64,000 nucleotides of DNA. It comes from Zeus faber. Its lineage: Eukaryota; Chordata; Actinopteri; Zeiformes; Zeidae. The DNA lies in contig OY482864.1 of NCBI GenBank assembly GCA_960531495.1, positions 6,367,157-6,431,156 on the forward strand, read 5' to 3'. The position numbers were made by a program, and so were the translations under genes. Positions 1 to 12,041 of the stretch are shown here, one piece after another (the first letter of the stretch is position 1; every line of letters begins with the position of its first letter). The notes under the pieces are model-generated. The model searched no databases, had not been told where the DNA came from, and worked only from the letters and a program-made list of their open reading frames with translations.

Positions 1-14
1 GTTCGTACCCCTAA

Positions 15-1097
15 GGCCCCGTTTACAGCTGGCATTTAAATGCGTCGAGCCTGATCGGATCACAAGTGGACAGCCCTAAGTAGAGGTGTGAACGCACCCA
101 AGACGCATTGAGATCCGATCGCTCAGACCACATTCTGAGGTGGTCTGGACGGCATATGGCGACATTCTCTTGGCAGTGTGTACGCGAATGTGTCCTGGGC
201 CACATTGAAGGACTGCCTTCTCAACTGACGTCCTCTGTGTAAGCGGAAGTACGTTCTCGTACGCGTGCCAATGGCGTCATATTAAAGTGCGAAACAACAA
301 GAAAAAGCCCCAACAACAGGCAACACTAATTGTCACGCATGGAGTACACAGGAAACACACTGTCTGTTTTCCATTTGGGCTGAACAGACAGTACAACGGT
401 AAATGGAAGATTTATATCGCAAGAGTTGCGAGAGTTCAGTCTGGTTGGACAATTGAGAAAGTCTCCGAAGCGCAGGATTTATTTTTTAGAAGTAAAGCAT
501 CATCAAAAACATCCAAGTCCCATAGCAAGGAAAGCAACAGGGAGACATGCTCTAGGCGGTGCGGGACGCACAGGTTTTTTGTCTCATTAAATGCGAAAAC
601 GGAGGAAAACAAATACATCTAAAATAAAAACACACTTTGTTTTTATTTGCTTTATTTGGAGACACAGGAACCGGGATGCCCAGTAGACCGGAGATCACTC
701 CCTCTCTATTACGCAGTGATCCAATACGGAACTGGACAGTTCCTTAGTTATCTTTAAAAATGTTGTTTCATACAAGTAGAAAAATAATGAAAATAAATAC
801 ATCTAAAATGAAAACATGCTCTGTTTTTATTTTTATTGTTCGGAGATAAGAGGAACGGGGAGGATCGCTGCCTCTCCACTGTCCCGATCCAAGGAGGAAT
901 GGGACAGTCCCTTAACTCAGTTGTCTTTAAAAATGTTGTTTTGTACAAGCGGGAAACAAAATAAATACATCTAAAATAAAAACAAAGGAAAGATTTTCCA
1001 TACAAGTAAGAAAATCATGGAAACAGACATACTTACTGTAGAGCTGTCCACTTGTGATCAGCCAAGACGCATCTTAATGCCAGCTGAAAACAGGGCC
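15..1097. mobile_element. PIF/Harbinger-like nonautonomous DNA transposon, complete ends
   Basis: The left end GGCCCCGTTTACAGCTGGCA and the reverse complement of the right end, GGCCCTGTTTTCAGCTGGCA, match at 18 of 20 positions. Homology continues inward (GATCACAAGTGGACAG on both sides). A TAA direct repeat flanks the element at 12-14 and 1098-1100. Three-base TNA target duplications and G-rich ends fit PIF/Harbinger, but no transposase is encoded: open frames inside are short and unlike DDE proteins. The interior carries tandem copies of a 168-184 bp unit. Confidence 0.7.
611..1005. repeat. Internal tandem repeat of the Harbinger-like element
   Basis: The motif AAATACATCTAAAAT recurs at 611, 795 and 963, giving units of 184 and 168 bp and a third partial unit. 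Each unit also shares GTTTTTATT, a GGACAGT(T/C)CCTTA segment and TCTTTAAAAATGTTGTTT. The array is confined to the transposon interior. Confidence 0.8.
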
Positions 1098-1537
1098 TAA
1101 GATAATAAAGATGAACTCAAAATGTTTTATTAAAAATGGTACTACCACTACAAATAAGTTACATTGAAATATTAATACTATTAGTAGCGTGGTATAGTAT
1201 TTGTAGCACACAAACAGTAGTCAAATATATTCACATTGATATATTACTGATACTATTGTTTTCCTTTTTACGTATTTTGTGACAAATATGCATTTTTCTC
1301 ATATTTCCAACATAATTATAAACACTGATATCCGGCGAAGACACAGTATCATCATAATTCAGATCTATTGACATTTTCAATCAATAATATAGTATCAATT
1401 ATACAATATATTGCAGAAAATGACAGTTATTGCAGTTATTATATTGTACAACATATGTATGCTTCTGATAAATGGCTCTGAATAATAGATAAATTGTTGA
1501 AATATGGTCAATACTCTTAATTCTTCGAGAAAAACTA

Positions 1538-1568
1538 AAAAACATTGACATAATATGTCAATGTTTTT
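1538..1568. repeat. Perfect inverted repeat, 14-bp arms, 3-nt loop
   Basis: The arms AAAAACATTGACAT (1538-1551) and ATGTCAATGTTTTT (1555-1568) are exact reverse complements around AAT. Confidence 0.9.
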
Positions 1569-1614
1569 CCTGTGTATGTGTATGTATGTATGTATGTACC
1601 ATGTGTGTATGTAT

Positions 1615-1675
1615 ATGTGGACTCCACATATATTTTGTAATATATTATATTACAAAATATATGTGGAGTCCACAT
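1615..1675. repeat. Perfect inverted repeat, 29-bp arms, 3-nt loop
   Basis: Arms 1615-1643 and 1647-1675 are exact reverse complements around ATT. Each arm also holds a smaller palindrome, ATGTGGACTCCACAT. The perfect match suggests a recent origin or an ongoing conversion process; the loop is too short for a typical pre-miRNA. Confidence 0.9.
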
Positions 1676-2298
1676 TACTCCATATATGAAACATTTATTT
1701 TTTTAATAAAACAATAAATTGAAGAAGCCCATGAAGAAGTAGCAGAGGAAGAAGAAATGGAAGAAAAAGAAGAATTGACTACATTACTTGCAAGTCAGGC
1801 CAATGTGAGCGTGAAATAGCAACTTTTCTCGAGTTGTTTTTTTGCGTCTCGGAGTCAGTCGAGTGTTGCTTGGTTCAAGTTAAAGTGTCCCTGAACTCGA
1901 CAGCCAGGCTTTAATCCCTGTGTGGCCACACATACCTAAGTACTCTTAAGCAAGGTAACCAACACCTGCCTGTTAAATTGGCGGCGCACTAGAAGGCTGC
2001 GCAGGAATGAGCGGGAAAAGCAGAATTCCCGCTCTTCAAGGATCAGTTACAGTCGAAAACACCTTTGTCATTATTAAGCAATTCAAAACATAGGGATGGT
2101 CCGCCTTATTGAGCGAACAAGCTTGTGATTGGTCCAAATTGTCTTTACCAGTCAGGTGATCATGACCTGGTGACCCATCCGAACCATGTGAGGTTCTACG
2201 GTTCAGCGAGCCTCTTTACATACAAACAGTTTGTAGTTCTGACAGACAACTCTTAGATTTACTTAAAAATTGTATTTATTTATTTTGCGACGTTTGAG

Positions 2299-2590
2299 TT
2301 TGGGGTCCTCCCATTGATAGAGCAACGCAGCAACGCAGCAAGCAAACAGGAAGCAAAGCAGGTAGAGTGGGAGGAATCACCTGCTTAAATGGTTCGGCCC
2401 AATAAGGGCGTGGAAGCGTGTGGCGGGGTCAAGTTGTCTGACAGAACTAGCTCCACCAGCTACGCATCATTTGCTCCCAGAAAACCAGCAATTACAACAA
2501 AAAATACCTTTTCCACCATACAGTACTACAGGGAGGCAGGCTGGTGGGCCTGCTTGGCCTCCTTCTTGAGAGGATTTTTCGAAACCCGAG
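2299..2590. repeat. Copy A of a diverged inverted duplicate (see 17830-18155)
   Basis: A core from about 2,334 to 2,470 aligns with the reverse complement of 17990-18110. Shared blocks include AGCAAAGCAGGTAG, CTGCTTAAA, TTGTCTGACAGAAC and GCTACGC, at roughly 75-80% identity with one 9-bp gap. Weaker similarity extends to both sides. No terminal repeats, tRNA boxes or poly(A) tail are visible. A short open frame (2389-2601) is not preserved in copy B. Confidence 0.75.
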
Positions 2591-5030
2591 ACAATGACTA
2601 AATTAAAGTCATATTAAGTCACTTTACTCTCCCTATATATCTCTGTCTGCCACTTTTGCTTTCTCTCAATCTTTCTGCTGACTTTCAGTCTCTGCCTATC
2701 TGTCATTTTTTTTTTCTGATTGATACACCCATTTCACAAAGATTTCACGGCTGAACAATCCCAAATGGGTCTAGTCTCATGACAAACAGATCAATTTTTA
2801 TAGAGTTGAAAGTTGCTGGTCTTGAAAATTGTTTGACTATCTTTGAGGCCCACGCAGAGGGTTAGGGAAGAATGCTCTTTTCAGCGTGCCGTACACACCC
2901 GCGGTCAAGTTCCATTCTGTGGTGAGCGATTCCCGAGAGTCCCTTTCCATTCATATAAAACGCGGCCGTCCCTCGAATTAAAGACGGATTGTGAGGAATG
3001 CGGTCCTGATCGATAGCAAATGAGTTTTACAACCTCAGTGTCTGTCAACCTCAACTTCATAAACGTTTTGGAACTAGAAAATGGGGGTGGCCATACCGCC
3101 TAAAGGTGACACATTTGTTGGAAAGACAGTAAGTTACAACTCAAAAGTTGATGCATGCTTTACAGTTTTACAGAATGTGGTGTCTGGAATTTGGAATCCA
3201 CCTGCAAAATGTACATGGATGGTGCAAATACCCTGCGTTTTGACTCGTCAGGAGAATGGCATAGCCAGTGCTCAGCCTGGAAGCCATATATTTCTACCGT
3301 CACCCTGCTCCTCTTAACTGGAGTGGGTTTTCAAGAGATCCACCTACAGATATCAGCAGCCGTGGGTCATCCTCCAGCCTGCGCCGCACAAGCCCTGTGC
3401 ATAAATCCTTACACACACACACACACCGACACACGCACACACATCCCCACCGATGGTATAAACATGCAGAAATGCTCATTTATACCAAAAAGCCTGGTAT
3501 GCACACAAAGACAGCAATTAGAAAGCGCCTCGTCTCTATCCACAGAGCAGATTGAGCCACTGAACGATGAAGTCATGTGTCTAGAAAGGCTTTGATCACA
3601 GCGGGAGGGACCTCTGACGTCTATGCGACGTACGTCAGGCTCACAGAGCTCTCAGCAAGGTGAGCCTGGCTGAGTTTGCGCAAGTGTGAGTGTCTAAGTG
3701 TCTGAATCGCTGACGTAAACATGCAAGTCTCACAGGCGCTTTTTAGTCAGTGCTTTTCTAGATCATACAGCTCTTACTTTGTGCCTGTGTATCTTCTAGC
3801 GCGTGTGAAGGCTTGACTGTGATTGGACACTGTTCTCTGACCCCAAGATTATAAATGAATGGGTACGCATGTGTCTCTATCCCTGCATCCAAATACCTTA
3901 ACTTATTTTTACTTTCCCACCACTCCTGGAAAAAGGGGTGATAAGAGCGAACGATGCAGATTACAGTGTCATTTAATGGCCAATCAAGTTCCCTGGCCCA
4001 GCGGCGGGCTGTTTCAGTACGTGGGCATCCAGCACGTTGGACGTACACTGGAGACCAGCGAGTCAATACACCCGGAGCCACTGGTGTGGGTGGCGAGAGG
4101 CGGCGGGTCCACCCAACCTGAGCTGGTGGGATGACACGATCGCACATTTACACGATTTTAATTCTCACCCCACAAACGGGGCAGATAATATTTATACTTA
4201 TCAGTGTTCTGCACGAATCTGGTCGCATTTGGAATTAATTTCAAACGTAAAAACTGTGCAAGAAACCAGAGCTGCTACTGTCGGACTTATGGCAAATGAA
4301 TGAGGGACGTAGTAAAGGGAGCAAGTAAAGGAAAAGAGAACATGGAAACTCAGGGATTGGAGATAAGGGTGCAGAGGAAGAAAAGAGAGATGCATAGGTG
4401 GAGGACCCAAAATAAAACGTAGAGAGAGGAAGCATACCATTTTCGAGCAGGCAAACTGAAAATGGAAGCAATGACACTTTGCTTTATGCCTCATGACAAA
4501 CCTCTCAAGACGCTCCCGTGTGAAGAAGCAGGTGCGGACCCTCTCTCCAGCTCCAATCAGACCAGGTAATGATGCGCTGCTCAGTTTGTCCAGTGCCAGA
4601 CGGGGCTGAGTACAGGTGAGTCCGATTAATCACAAAGCAGCACCACAGCGCTGGTAAACAGCAGACACAAGTCATCTATCACTTCCTGGTGGCTTTCAGC
4701 TGGACCGGACGGATCGCATTCAGCCGTAATAATTCATGAAACATTGTCATCTTAGTATTCAAGGCTGGGTCTTTAGAAAAAGTGAAATGGGCTGAGTGCT
4801 TGAAAAACAAGAGAAATGTTCTTCTTTATGCAAGGTTTATTTCCTATTGGACGCTCGTCTAAATCAAGGGAAAGGGGAATGGGAATAATAATGCCAAAGA
4901 GTTCCGTCCGACAGCCGGGACGCGGCCCAGTCGTGAGGTGTGTCATCCCAGAAGGTGCTCCCGCTTTTACCATATATGGAGGTGTGTATGGGGGTTCCTT
5001 TAGAGCTGGGGCTTCCCAGTTAGTGCACTC
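2591..5030. other. Intergenic, no recognised feature
   Basis: Mixed-composition DNA with a short imperfect CA tract near 3,410-3,445. Open frames here are short, overlap on both strands and match nothing I know. Confidence 0.5.
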
Positions 5031-6000
5031 TGGCATAAATTCACAAAAGGACTGCGCAACTTTTTCAGCCGCTAAACCACCGCAAATAACCGAAAAGGCA
5101 TGTGTCTAATTCCAAAAGTACCCGCAAACGGTGAAATGCACCACTAACTGCATTGACAAGCGAATAGCGTCTTGGTGCTCCAATGCTATTGGCGAATTGC
5201 GATAAAGTGGTCCAACTGACACTGCTGTTGCAGTGGCCTAAAAACAGGTTTTTTTGAGTGAAAAAAAAAGAATGACAAAGAAGGTTATTAGATACAGTAT
5301 TGGGGACATGAAACAAAAAAACATCCCTCTGTTCCAAGAATGAAGAATTCTGATGTTGGGGGAGGCCCCGGAGCAATCGGAGCGCTCCCGATCGCTCCCT
5401 CTGCATTTGGGTACGGGTGGCGGGGCACAAGATGCGCCGTGCCACAAATGCGTATAAAGCATTGCCTGTTTTCCAAACAATATAAATAAAAAGCACTGTG
5501 TTTTTATTTTATCTTTTTCATTTCCTAATTGAACGAAACAAAAAAAAATCCCTGTGCCTGCCGCATCTGCAGAGCCATTGATACCCATTTTTCTCCTTCT
5601 CTCTGCCATTGTCATGCCTGTGTTCCTGGTGCGAAGTCACCATGTACACTTTGCCACATGGATTATTGCGATCAGATGCAAGACAAGGACAAATTGCACT
5701 CAACAGCAAAACCTTATTGGCATGTTTAGATATTGCGCTATCATTAGTGCAATATCTTTTGTGAGCTGGATGTTTGTCTGGTTTGACATCGCCGATCTCA
5801 GTTCCATGACATTCTCCTGCGATTCCAAAAGTTGTGTTTGAGCCGTTGTCAATACTGCCGGCTCTCGTTCAGCCGAGCTGTGCTCGCTTTGGCTACACAC
5901 ATCTTGAACAGGCTGCGGAGAGAGAGCTGTGATCCCCTGCCCGACTAAGAAAGGAGCAGGTGTCTCTGCGTGGAGGTAAGTTAGTGCTCGGCAATTAATC
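5030..6000 (-). pseudogene. Possible DNA-transposon relic, unassigned
   Basis: The block 5030-5240 has the look of a fish DNA-transposon end, but a partner end was not found. On the minus strand a 100-codon frame at 5700-6002 contains a polar helical stretch (TAQTQLLESQENVMELRSAM) reminiscent of accessory proteins of DNA transposons, and is followed by stops. This is a weak impression only; no family motif is present. Confidence 0.25.
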
Positions 6001-7780
6001 ACAGATCAGATTCCACTTGACTGATTAGTTTCTGAAGCTCCTCAATTTGGAGATGTGCTTTTCCTGGCGTTTTCTTGTGACACGTTTGGACTGATCTCAC
6101 AAGCTTAAACCACGCTGAGTTTATCACTAATAGAGTGATCGCCTCACAACCCCCCCTTCCCCTTCTTTCTATTCCCAGACCTTCACTTTCTACATTATTA
6201 TCGCTGTACCGTTGTAGGTTGCTTAGAGTCGCACCTTTAACTTTTACTTTTGAATGGGCAAGAAGTATTTAGGAGAAAAAATGGGTAAATTTAGTTTGAA
6301 AAGTAATGTAAAAATAGTTTTCCATTAAATACTTGTCCATCAATTCTAAACTTCACTAGCTACACAAAACAAAAGCCATCAGTAAGCCAACATCAGCCAA
6401 AAGTTGAATTCCCAAAAGTGTTCAAATGCCACAAAAGCGTTTGCAATATAAGTAGTTGTTAAAAGATCTGAAGTTGAGAACGGTTTTTCAGCATATCCTT
6501 GAGGAATTGAGGCAATCTGAAGTGTTAAAAGTCCTCCTGCTTTTTCACTACGAGGGAAATGAAACAGAGATGATCCCACAGCGCTCTGCGTCAGATATCC
6601 CTCATGAAGACGTATGTGATGTAGAGCCTTCAAGCTCTGTGTGACTCCGGCTATTATTCTTATGATGCGGCAGCACAGATAATCGGAACGAGGGAACACC
6701 TACGGTTTTTAGCCTCAAACAGGCTTAATAAAGGACCGAAAAACAGTCATTTCGGAAGCTGCTTACATAACCCTGATTACATTTAATCACTTACTCCCCA
6801 ACTCTGCTTATTACTTTGTTTGACAAAAACAATTTTCGATGAGGAGGCGAACAGAGTAGCAGCGAAAATCCGTAATGTAATAAAAACAGTACGATGAAAA
6901 TCACATTAAAAGGGATAGACGACACGATTTAACCTCGATATACATTTAGGAGGGACACTCTGGCCCGTCTGCGCCTCCCGATGATAGCAATAAAGAGATG
7001 ACATCGCCGCGCAGATATGACTCTGTTGTGTCTATGTTCTCTGCTTTTCCAGTGATTTTCTGATAGGGCCGGTGCATAATGCGAGTTCCATTATCTCCTG
7101 AAACTCAAGGAGCGGGGCCATCAACGATGATTTCACCGATCGATAAGGTAATTTCATACAGGAACATATGGGTTGGTCGGAGGTGGGTGGCAGGGGTGGG
7201 GGTAACAAACAGGGAGATGTAGAGATGAATGTCGCCCCGGAGAGACGTATCCGTTCAGGGCAGAAGTGGGGGGTGGGTGGCGGGTGGTGCAATATCAATA
7301 GATCTGTCTGGTGTGAGTGGTGGCGGTGGCGGACGGGCGGAAAATCAGACAATTCTATCTGGCGGCTTTGATTGGAGAGGAAGGATGGACGGAGAGACGG
7401 GAGGAGAAGGAGAGAGAGATAGTGGGGGGCTGACAGAGACAGGGGGAGAGATGAAAGCGAGGCCACTGCAAGAGGAGCGACCGAGAGCGGGGAAGAGGAA
7501 TAGACAGGGAAAGCCTGCGGCGAAGTGGTCTTTAAACATTTACCTGGGTCTGGCTACGCGGAGCGGAGGGGAGCGATGGCTGTTTGATTCCATTACACTT
7601 CTATTACAGCTGTAGTTAATGGCCGTGTCACAGTCTATTAACTGCATTCATCTTCGCCTCGGATATATAACAGGACATCTCAGCACGGTACAAAGACAGA
7701 TGACTCCGGTCTCCCGCTCACACCCTATTTCCATGGCACACACACAACATATAGAGCTCACAGCACGCACAGGACATGTG
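6001..7780. other. Intergenic, no gene
   Basis: Contains polypurine-rich DNA at about 7,365-7,500 (GGA/GAG runs) that creates long open frames on both strands; these are compositional. No repeat family recognised. Confidence 0.5.
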
Positions 7781-7790
7781 GTACCGACAA

Positions 7791-7812
7791 ACAGAGAGAG
7801 AGACAGAAAGAC

Positions 7813-7846
<34 letters not shown>

Positions 7847-7850
7847 GAGA
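7791..7850. repeat. (GA)n microsatellite
   Basis: Imperfect then pure GA dinucleotides, interrupted by CAGA/AAAG units. Confidence 0.9.
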
Positions 7851-7922
7851 TACGCAAACCACACAAAACATAGACACACATCACTTACACTCCCTCAGCT
7901 CTTTAAAGGTGTCTCAGCCACT

Positions 7923-7923
<1 letters not shown>

Positions 7924-7989
<66 letters not shown>
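7924..7989. repeat. (CA)n microsatellite
   Basis: Uninterrupted CA, about 32 units. Confidence 0.95.
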
Positions 7990-7990
<1 letters not shown>

Positions 7991-8170
7991 CCTCTTCACC
8001 CCCACACACTATCACGCGACGGTGACAAGCAGCCGTCTGCTTTGATAACGACAAATGGAAAGAAATGTTTTCTCTATTATTCCTCAATTATTTGCGTGCG
8101 CCCCGAGCTGTGATCAAAATACATTACTCATTACTCAACACATTCAAACTGAACAGAGAGGCGACACAGC

Positions 8171-8214
<44 letters not shown>
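8171..8214. repeat. (GT)n microsatellite
   Basis: About 21 GT units. Confidence 0.95.
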
Positions 8215-8216
<2 letters not shown>

Positions 8217-8415
8217 AGATGCAGGTTTATGAGCGTGTCCATTGAGATGCTGTGTGCGTGCCTGTCCCTGTCTATTTACAAGAGAATAGCGAGCGACGGC
8301 TACAGTGGAAGAGAGAGGCACAGATCGCCGACCGTCTCCCCTGGTTTGCCCCCGCCGGGCGCGTCGGGAGGTGACCCGAGCTCAAGCACCCATCCATCAA
8401 CAGTCCTGCCCTGCG

Positions 8416-8431
8416 CCCCCCCCCCCCCCCC
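8416..8431. repeat. Poly(C) tract, 16 nt
   Basis: A pure C run; a second C run lies at about 8,594-8,605. Both are G-quadruplex/i-motif prone if flanked by other runs. Confidence 0.85.
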
Positions 8432-8649
8432 TCGCCTCCCCCACCTCCCACCATTAACCTATTTAAGGGGGGCTTTTAGGCCTCTCCGTCGCCCGATGCC
8501 GCTTTCTGGATTTATGAGGCCTGATCAATAAGGAGCAGCCATTCTATGTGACAAATGGAATCGGAGGGGGCGGGGGTGCAGAGCAAGCGCGCGCCCCCCC
8601 CCCCCTTTCCTGGAAAGACGAGACCCCACTCTGCGAATTAAAACAGCCC

Positions 8650-10190
8650 GCATAGCTGAAGAGCGGAGGGCCCAGAGCGAGCGGATGATAGGGGTGGTGG
8701 TGGTGCGGGGGGGCTGTTTCTTGGAGGATGGTATCATGTTCAAGCAGTTAGGGTAGAGATTTGGTTTGCCCCCACTCACGCTCATCTCCGCTCCCCTCCA
8801 CCCACGCAACCCCACCCCCCCAAGAAAGTCAATGACGCTCTCCCCTCGAAAGAACGACAAACAAACCTATGAGTCGCAAGCTTTTTCAAGAGCCCATTAT
8901 ACAAGGTTCCGGGCAACTGCAACCCCCCCCCACGCACAAAAAAAAAAAAAAAAAAAAGAAATTACATTGTCACTTAACTATTAATGAAGACAAGTTTACC
9001 GGCACTCTCTGATCCTCTTTAATTAATATTAATTGTCCGCCAGCGCTCGTTATGGGCATTATTAAGCTGTACCCGGAAGCAAAACGAGCCTGTTGACCTG
9101 AACGGGAGTTGGAATAAATGTCTTTCTATCATTTAGTGGCTGCTCGCGGAGAAAAATATCTCAACAAACAACCTGGCAGAATGAGGTACGTGAGGGGAAT
9201 CCGGGATGGGGCCCGGGCCGACTCGGAGAGAGATTTAAGCATTATTCTGGCGCGCTGTTGGCTCAGCACAGAAGCCAAGAATAAAATACAGTTACTCATA
9301 GAAAAGAGGGTACGGTGTTTACCCCTACGATGTTACAATATCTCCCTCTAGATAATAAGTTAGAAGAGGTGGTGCATGGATCCTGACCGATGCGGACACT
9401 CGACATCCCCGGTGCAGAAGCCGGCCGAATTTGTGTCTATTGATAGGCTAATGAGGCTGGGATGGCGCCAAAGCGGTAAATTTAAACATGGGCTAGGTCA
9501 TTTGTTTCTATCACGGGGTCAGAGAAGCTGTGAAATAATGGATTACGCGATTCTTCGTCAAGGCGTTGCAGGTTCTTAAATTCTGAAATCGCTCGGGACG
9601 CCTGCTGCAGTTCCATCACCGAAGATTGCGTCTTTGCTCGCTCGCGCGCGGCCCCCCTCGCCCCGCGCACGTCTGTGTGCGTCTGGCAGCCGTGTTCGTG
9701 GTCTCCCTCGGTTGCGCGGAGAGGGACCCGTTGCTAAATGAGCCGTTCACTCTCTATGGCTCCATTGGCTCGTCTAGTGCCTTTGGTCGGTGGAGGGTGT
9801 CTAAGCTGCCATTGCTGTCTGTGTTTGGAGGACGTAATGGCCTAAACTCGGGGCTTATGGTGTTTGCATGCATAGCCGCCCAGCAACTGTTCAAGAACAG
9901 TCTAAGAGTCAAAAGAATATGTGCCTGGTCGACTAATCATATTATGTGCTCTGCAAATCGTCTATCCAACTGTCTTTCTGCCCGTCTATCCGATCACCTA
10001 TTTCCGTGACTTCTCCGACGACTCCACATTCTATGCACCGGTTTCGTCGCCCCCGTCGGTCTTTGTTTACATAGCTGCATCCCCAGCCGCTCACCTCTGT
10101 GAAATCCTTTCACTCCCCGCGCCACCGCCCTGCACGCCGCATTCTCGAGAGAGAATACCATTGAACCACAGAGGGTGGACGTGCCACACC
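8650..10190. other. Unique intergenic DNA, candidate regulatory
   Basis: Non-repetitive apart from an A run near 8,938-8,957. It contains clustered TAAT/ATTA cores around AATTAATATTAATT (9020-9033). No coding homology recognised. Confidence 0.35.
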
Positions 10191-10194
10191 CGCA

Positions 10195-10254
10195 GTGTGC
10201 TCCGAGGTGTGCTCTGCTGTGTGCTCCGGGGTGTGCTCCGTAGTGTGCTCCGCG
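10195..10254. repeat. 12-bp minisatellite, exactly 5 units
   Basis: Five abutting units of GTGTGCTCCGNN (the second reads GTGTGCTCTGCT). The length being a multiple of three makes a short STLR/STPR-like peptide repeat on the minus strand, which I regard as incidental. Confidence 0.9.
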
Positions 10255-10763
10255 TGCGGCCTGTGTCAAAAGCCAAGGGTCAATAGAATAAGGAGAGCAG
10301 CCGCTGACTCGGAGGGCAATGGACTCTTTCCACTGGGTGGAAAATCGCATGCGGTGCACGATTATTGTTAGTGGCACAGAAAAATGACCACAAAAAAAAT
10401 TGCTTGGATTGAAGTGGCGGCTAATAGCAAAGGAGTTTCTCACCGGGGTATTCTGTAGTGTAGTTCCGTATCTGTAAATATTTAGGCAAATAGAACATCT
10501 TCCATTTTGAACCATAAAGAGCGCTCTCATCTTAAGCGTTATATTTCAGCGTTATTGGTTCTCAAGTGGACCGGCCCTCCCTGGCCCCTTCCATCAGCCC
10601 TCCGTCAGCACGGATGGTCCCCTCGGTGGGTGAGACCAACTCTGGCGACCAAGATGGGGGGGGATCAGTCAGGGTGTTTAATTGGCCGGCTGTCAACACT
10701 GACAGCTGTCGGCCGAACCTATAACCTGTACTTTTTCTCATTTACTACAAGCCCCCCATGAAA

Positions 10764-10765
<2 letters not shown>

Positions 10766-10811
<46 letters not shown>
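10766..10811. repeat. (CT)n microsatellite
   Basis: About 22 CT units. Confidence 0.95.
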
Positions 10812-10817
<6 letters not shown>

Positions 10818-11003
10818 TCTCTATCTGTGAGGTCTCGACATTTCATGTTCATCCCAGCGGCCTAGTGCCCCCTCTCTCTCCATCCATCCATCTCTCTCCC
10901 TCTCTCGCAATTCAACTTGTTAGATCTCACCCGGGCTATTTCACCTCGGCACCAGTGATAAACAAATTAAGTCATGTGAACCATACCCAGCATGCAGTGC
11001 ACT

Positions 11004-11006
<3 letters not shown>

Positions 11007-11049
<43 letters not shown>
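11007..11049. repeat. (GT)n microsatellite
   Basis: About 21 GT units. Confidence 0.95.
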
Positions 11050-11051
<2 letters not shown>

Positions 11052-11383
11052 ACCAAGGTCAATATGAGCATTAGGCCATGCGGTAATTAGAGAAGGGCTA
11101 ATAGGCCCCACTGAATGAGGTGTTAATTAGTTTCCCGTCTTAATTGGATTTGCAGTTTCCTTTACATTTTGTGCTATTTAGGCGGGTTTCCGGAGTGTGT
11201 TACAAGGGGGGTAATTATGATGTTAAAGATAATGCCAACGTGCCTTAATGGCCTCGTAATCGGGGATGTAGTTATCGTCGGACTCGTTGGCAGTGAATAG
11301 ACGGACGGTCGCGGTACCGGGATGACACAGTGCGCTACAGTGTAATAGAATAATTACAGGGTCTTCAAAAAGATCTATTGGAG

Positions 11384-11385
<2 letters not shown>
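11050..11385. other. Unique intergenic DNA, candidate regulatory
   Basis: A run of homeodomain-type cores: GGTAATTAGAG near 11,082, GTTAATTAGTTTCCC near 11,121, CTTAATTGGATT near 11,140, and GGTAATTATG near 11,211. No open frame of note. Confidence 0.3.

Positions 11386-11387
<2 letters not shown>

Positions 11388-11415
<28 letters not shown>
11388..11415. repeat. (GA)n microsatellite
   Basis: About 14 GA units. Confidence 0.9.
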
Positions 11416-11420
<5 letters not shown>

Positions 11421-11755
11421 TTGGATCACTGTTATTCCCACGGAAAGACTGGAACGATTTCAATCATCTAATATGGTGGTGGGCATGAGTTTCTGGCCGC
11501 TGTGCCTAATATTATTGGTCATTACTATTGAAACATATCGGCTGTATGTGTTTCCAACCTTTCCAAACAGCAGGGCAAATTTGTTTTCCAAAAGCCGTTG
11601 TGTTTCAGGAGGGAACCCGATACGGTAAATATTCCAAATGGAAGTTGTGGCGAGCAGCCCCCAGGAGAATGTATGTCAGTGAGAAGATTCGGGAAGAGAT
11701 TCATCGGCTGAGTACGCTGAGTGCACCTGCACATAATTAACAAATTCACTTTATG

Positions 11756-11866
<111 letters not shown>

Positions 11867-11988
11867 GACTAGCTCCATCAGCACAGCACGAACCACTGAC
11901 TGCTGGATTAATTCACCAAAGGAGGAACTCTTTGGGACTTAGGTTTTGTTGATTAGCTGCCGAATAAATGGACTGAGTCAAAAGCCTC

Positions 11989-12000
11989 ACTCTCTCTCTC

Positions 12001-12038
<38 letters not shown>
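11989..12038. repeat. (CT)n microsatellite
   Basis: CT run ending in GCAG, which mimics a splice acceptor; no exon follows that I can support. Confidence 0.9.
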
Positions 12039-12040
<2 letters not shown>

Positions 12041-12041
12041 G

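Larger units (their letters stand above)
1101..2290. other. AT-rich intergenic stretch with two perfect palindromes
   Basis: No gene seen. It contains a (TATG)n-like tract (1574-1614) and the inverted repeats annotated separately. From about 1,740 it becomes more balanced in base composition but has no open frame, repeat or RNA signature that I recognise. Confidence 0.6.

Noticed and set aside
1615-1675. Possible microRNA precursor in the 29-bp hairpin
   Set aside because: The loop is only 3 nt and the stem is perfectly paired and palindromic within each arm, which does not fit normal miRNA precursors.
3758-4147. A 129-codon minus-strand open frame
   Set aside because: No recognisable domain, an overlapping plus-strand open frame, and no gene context.
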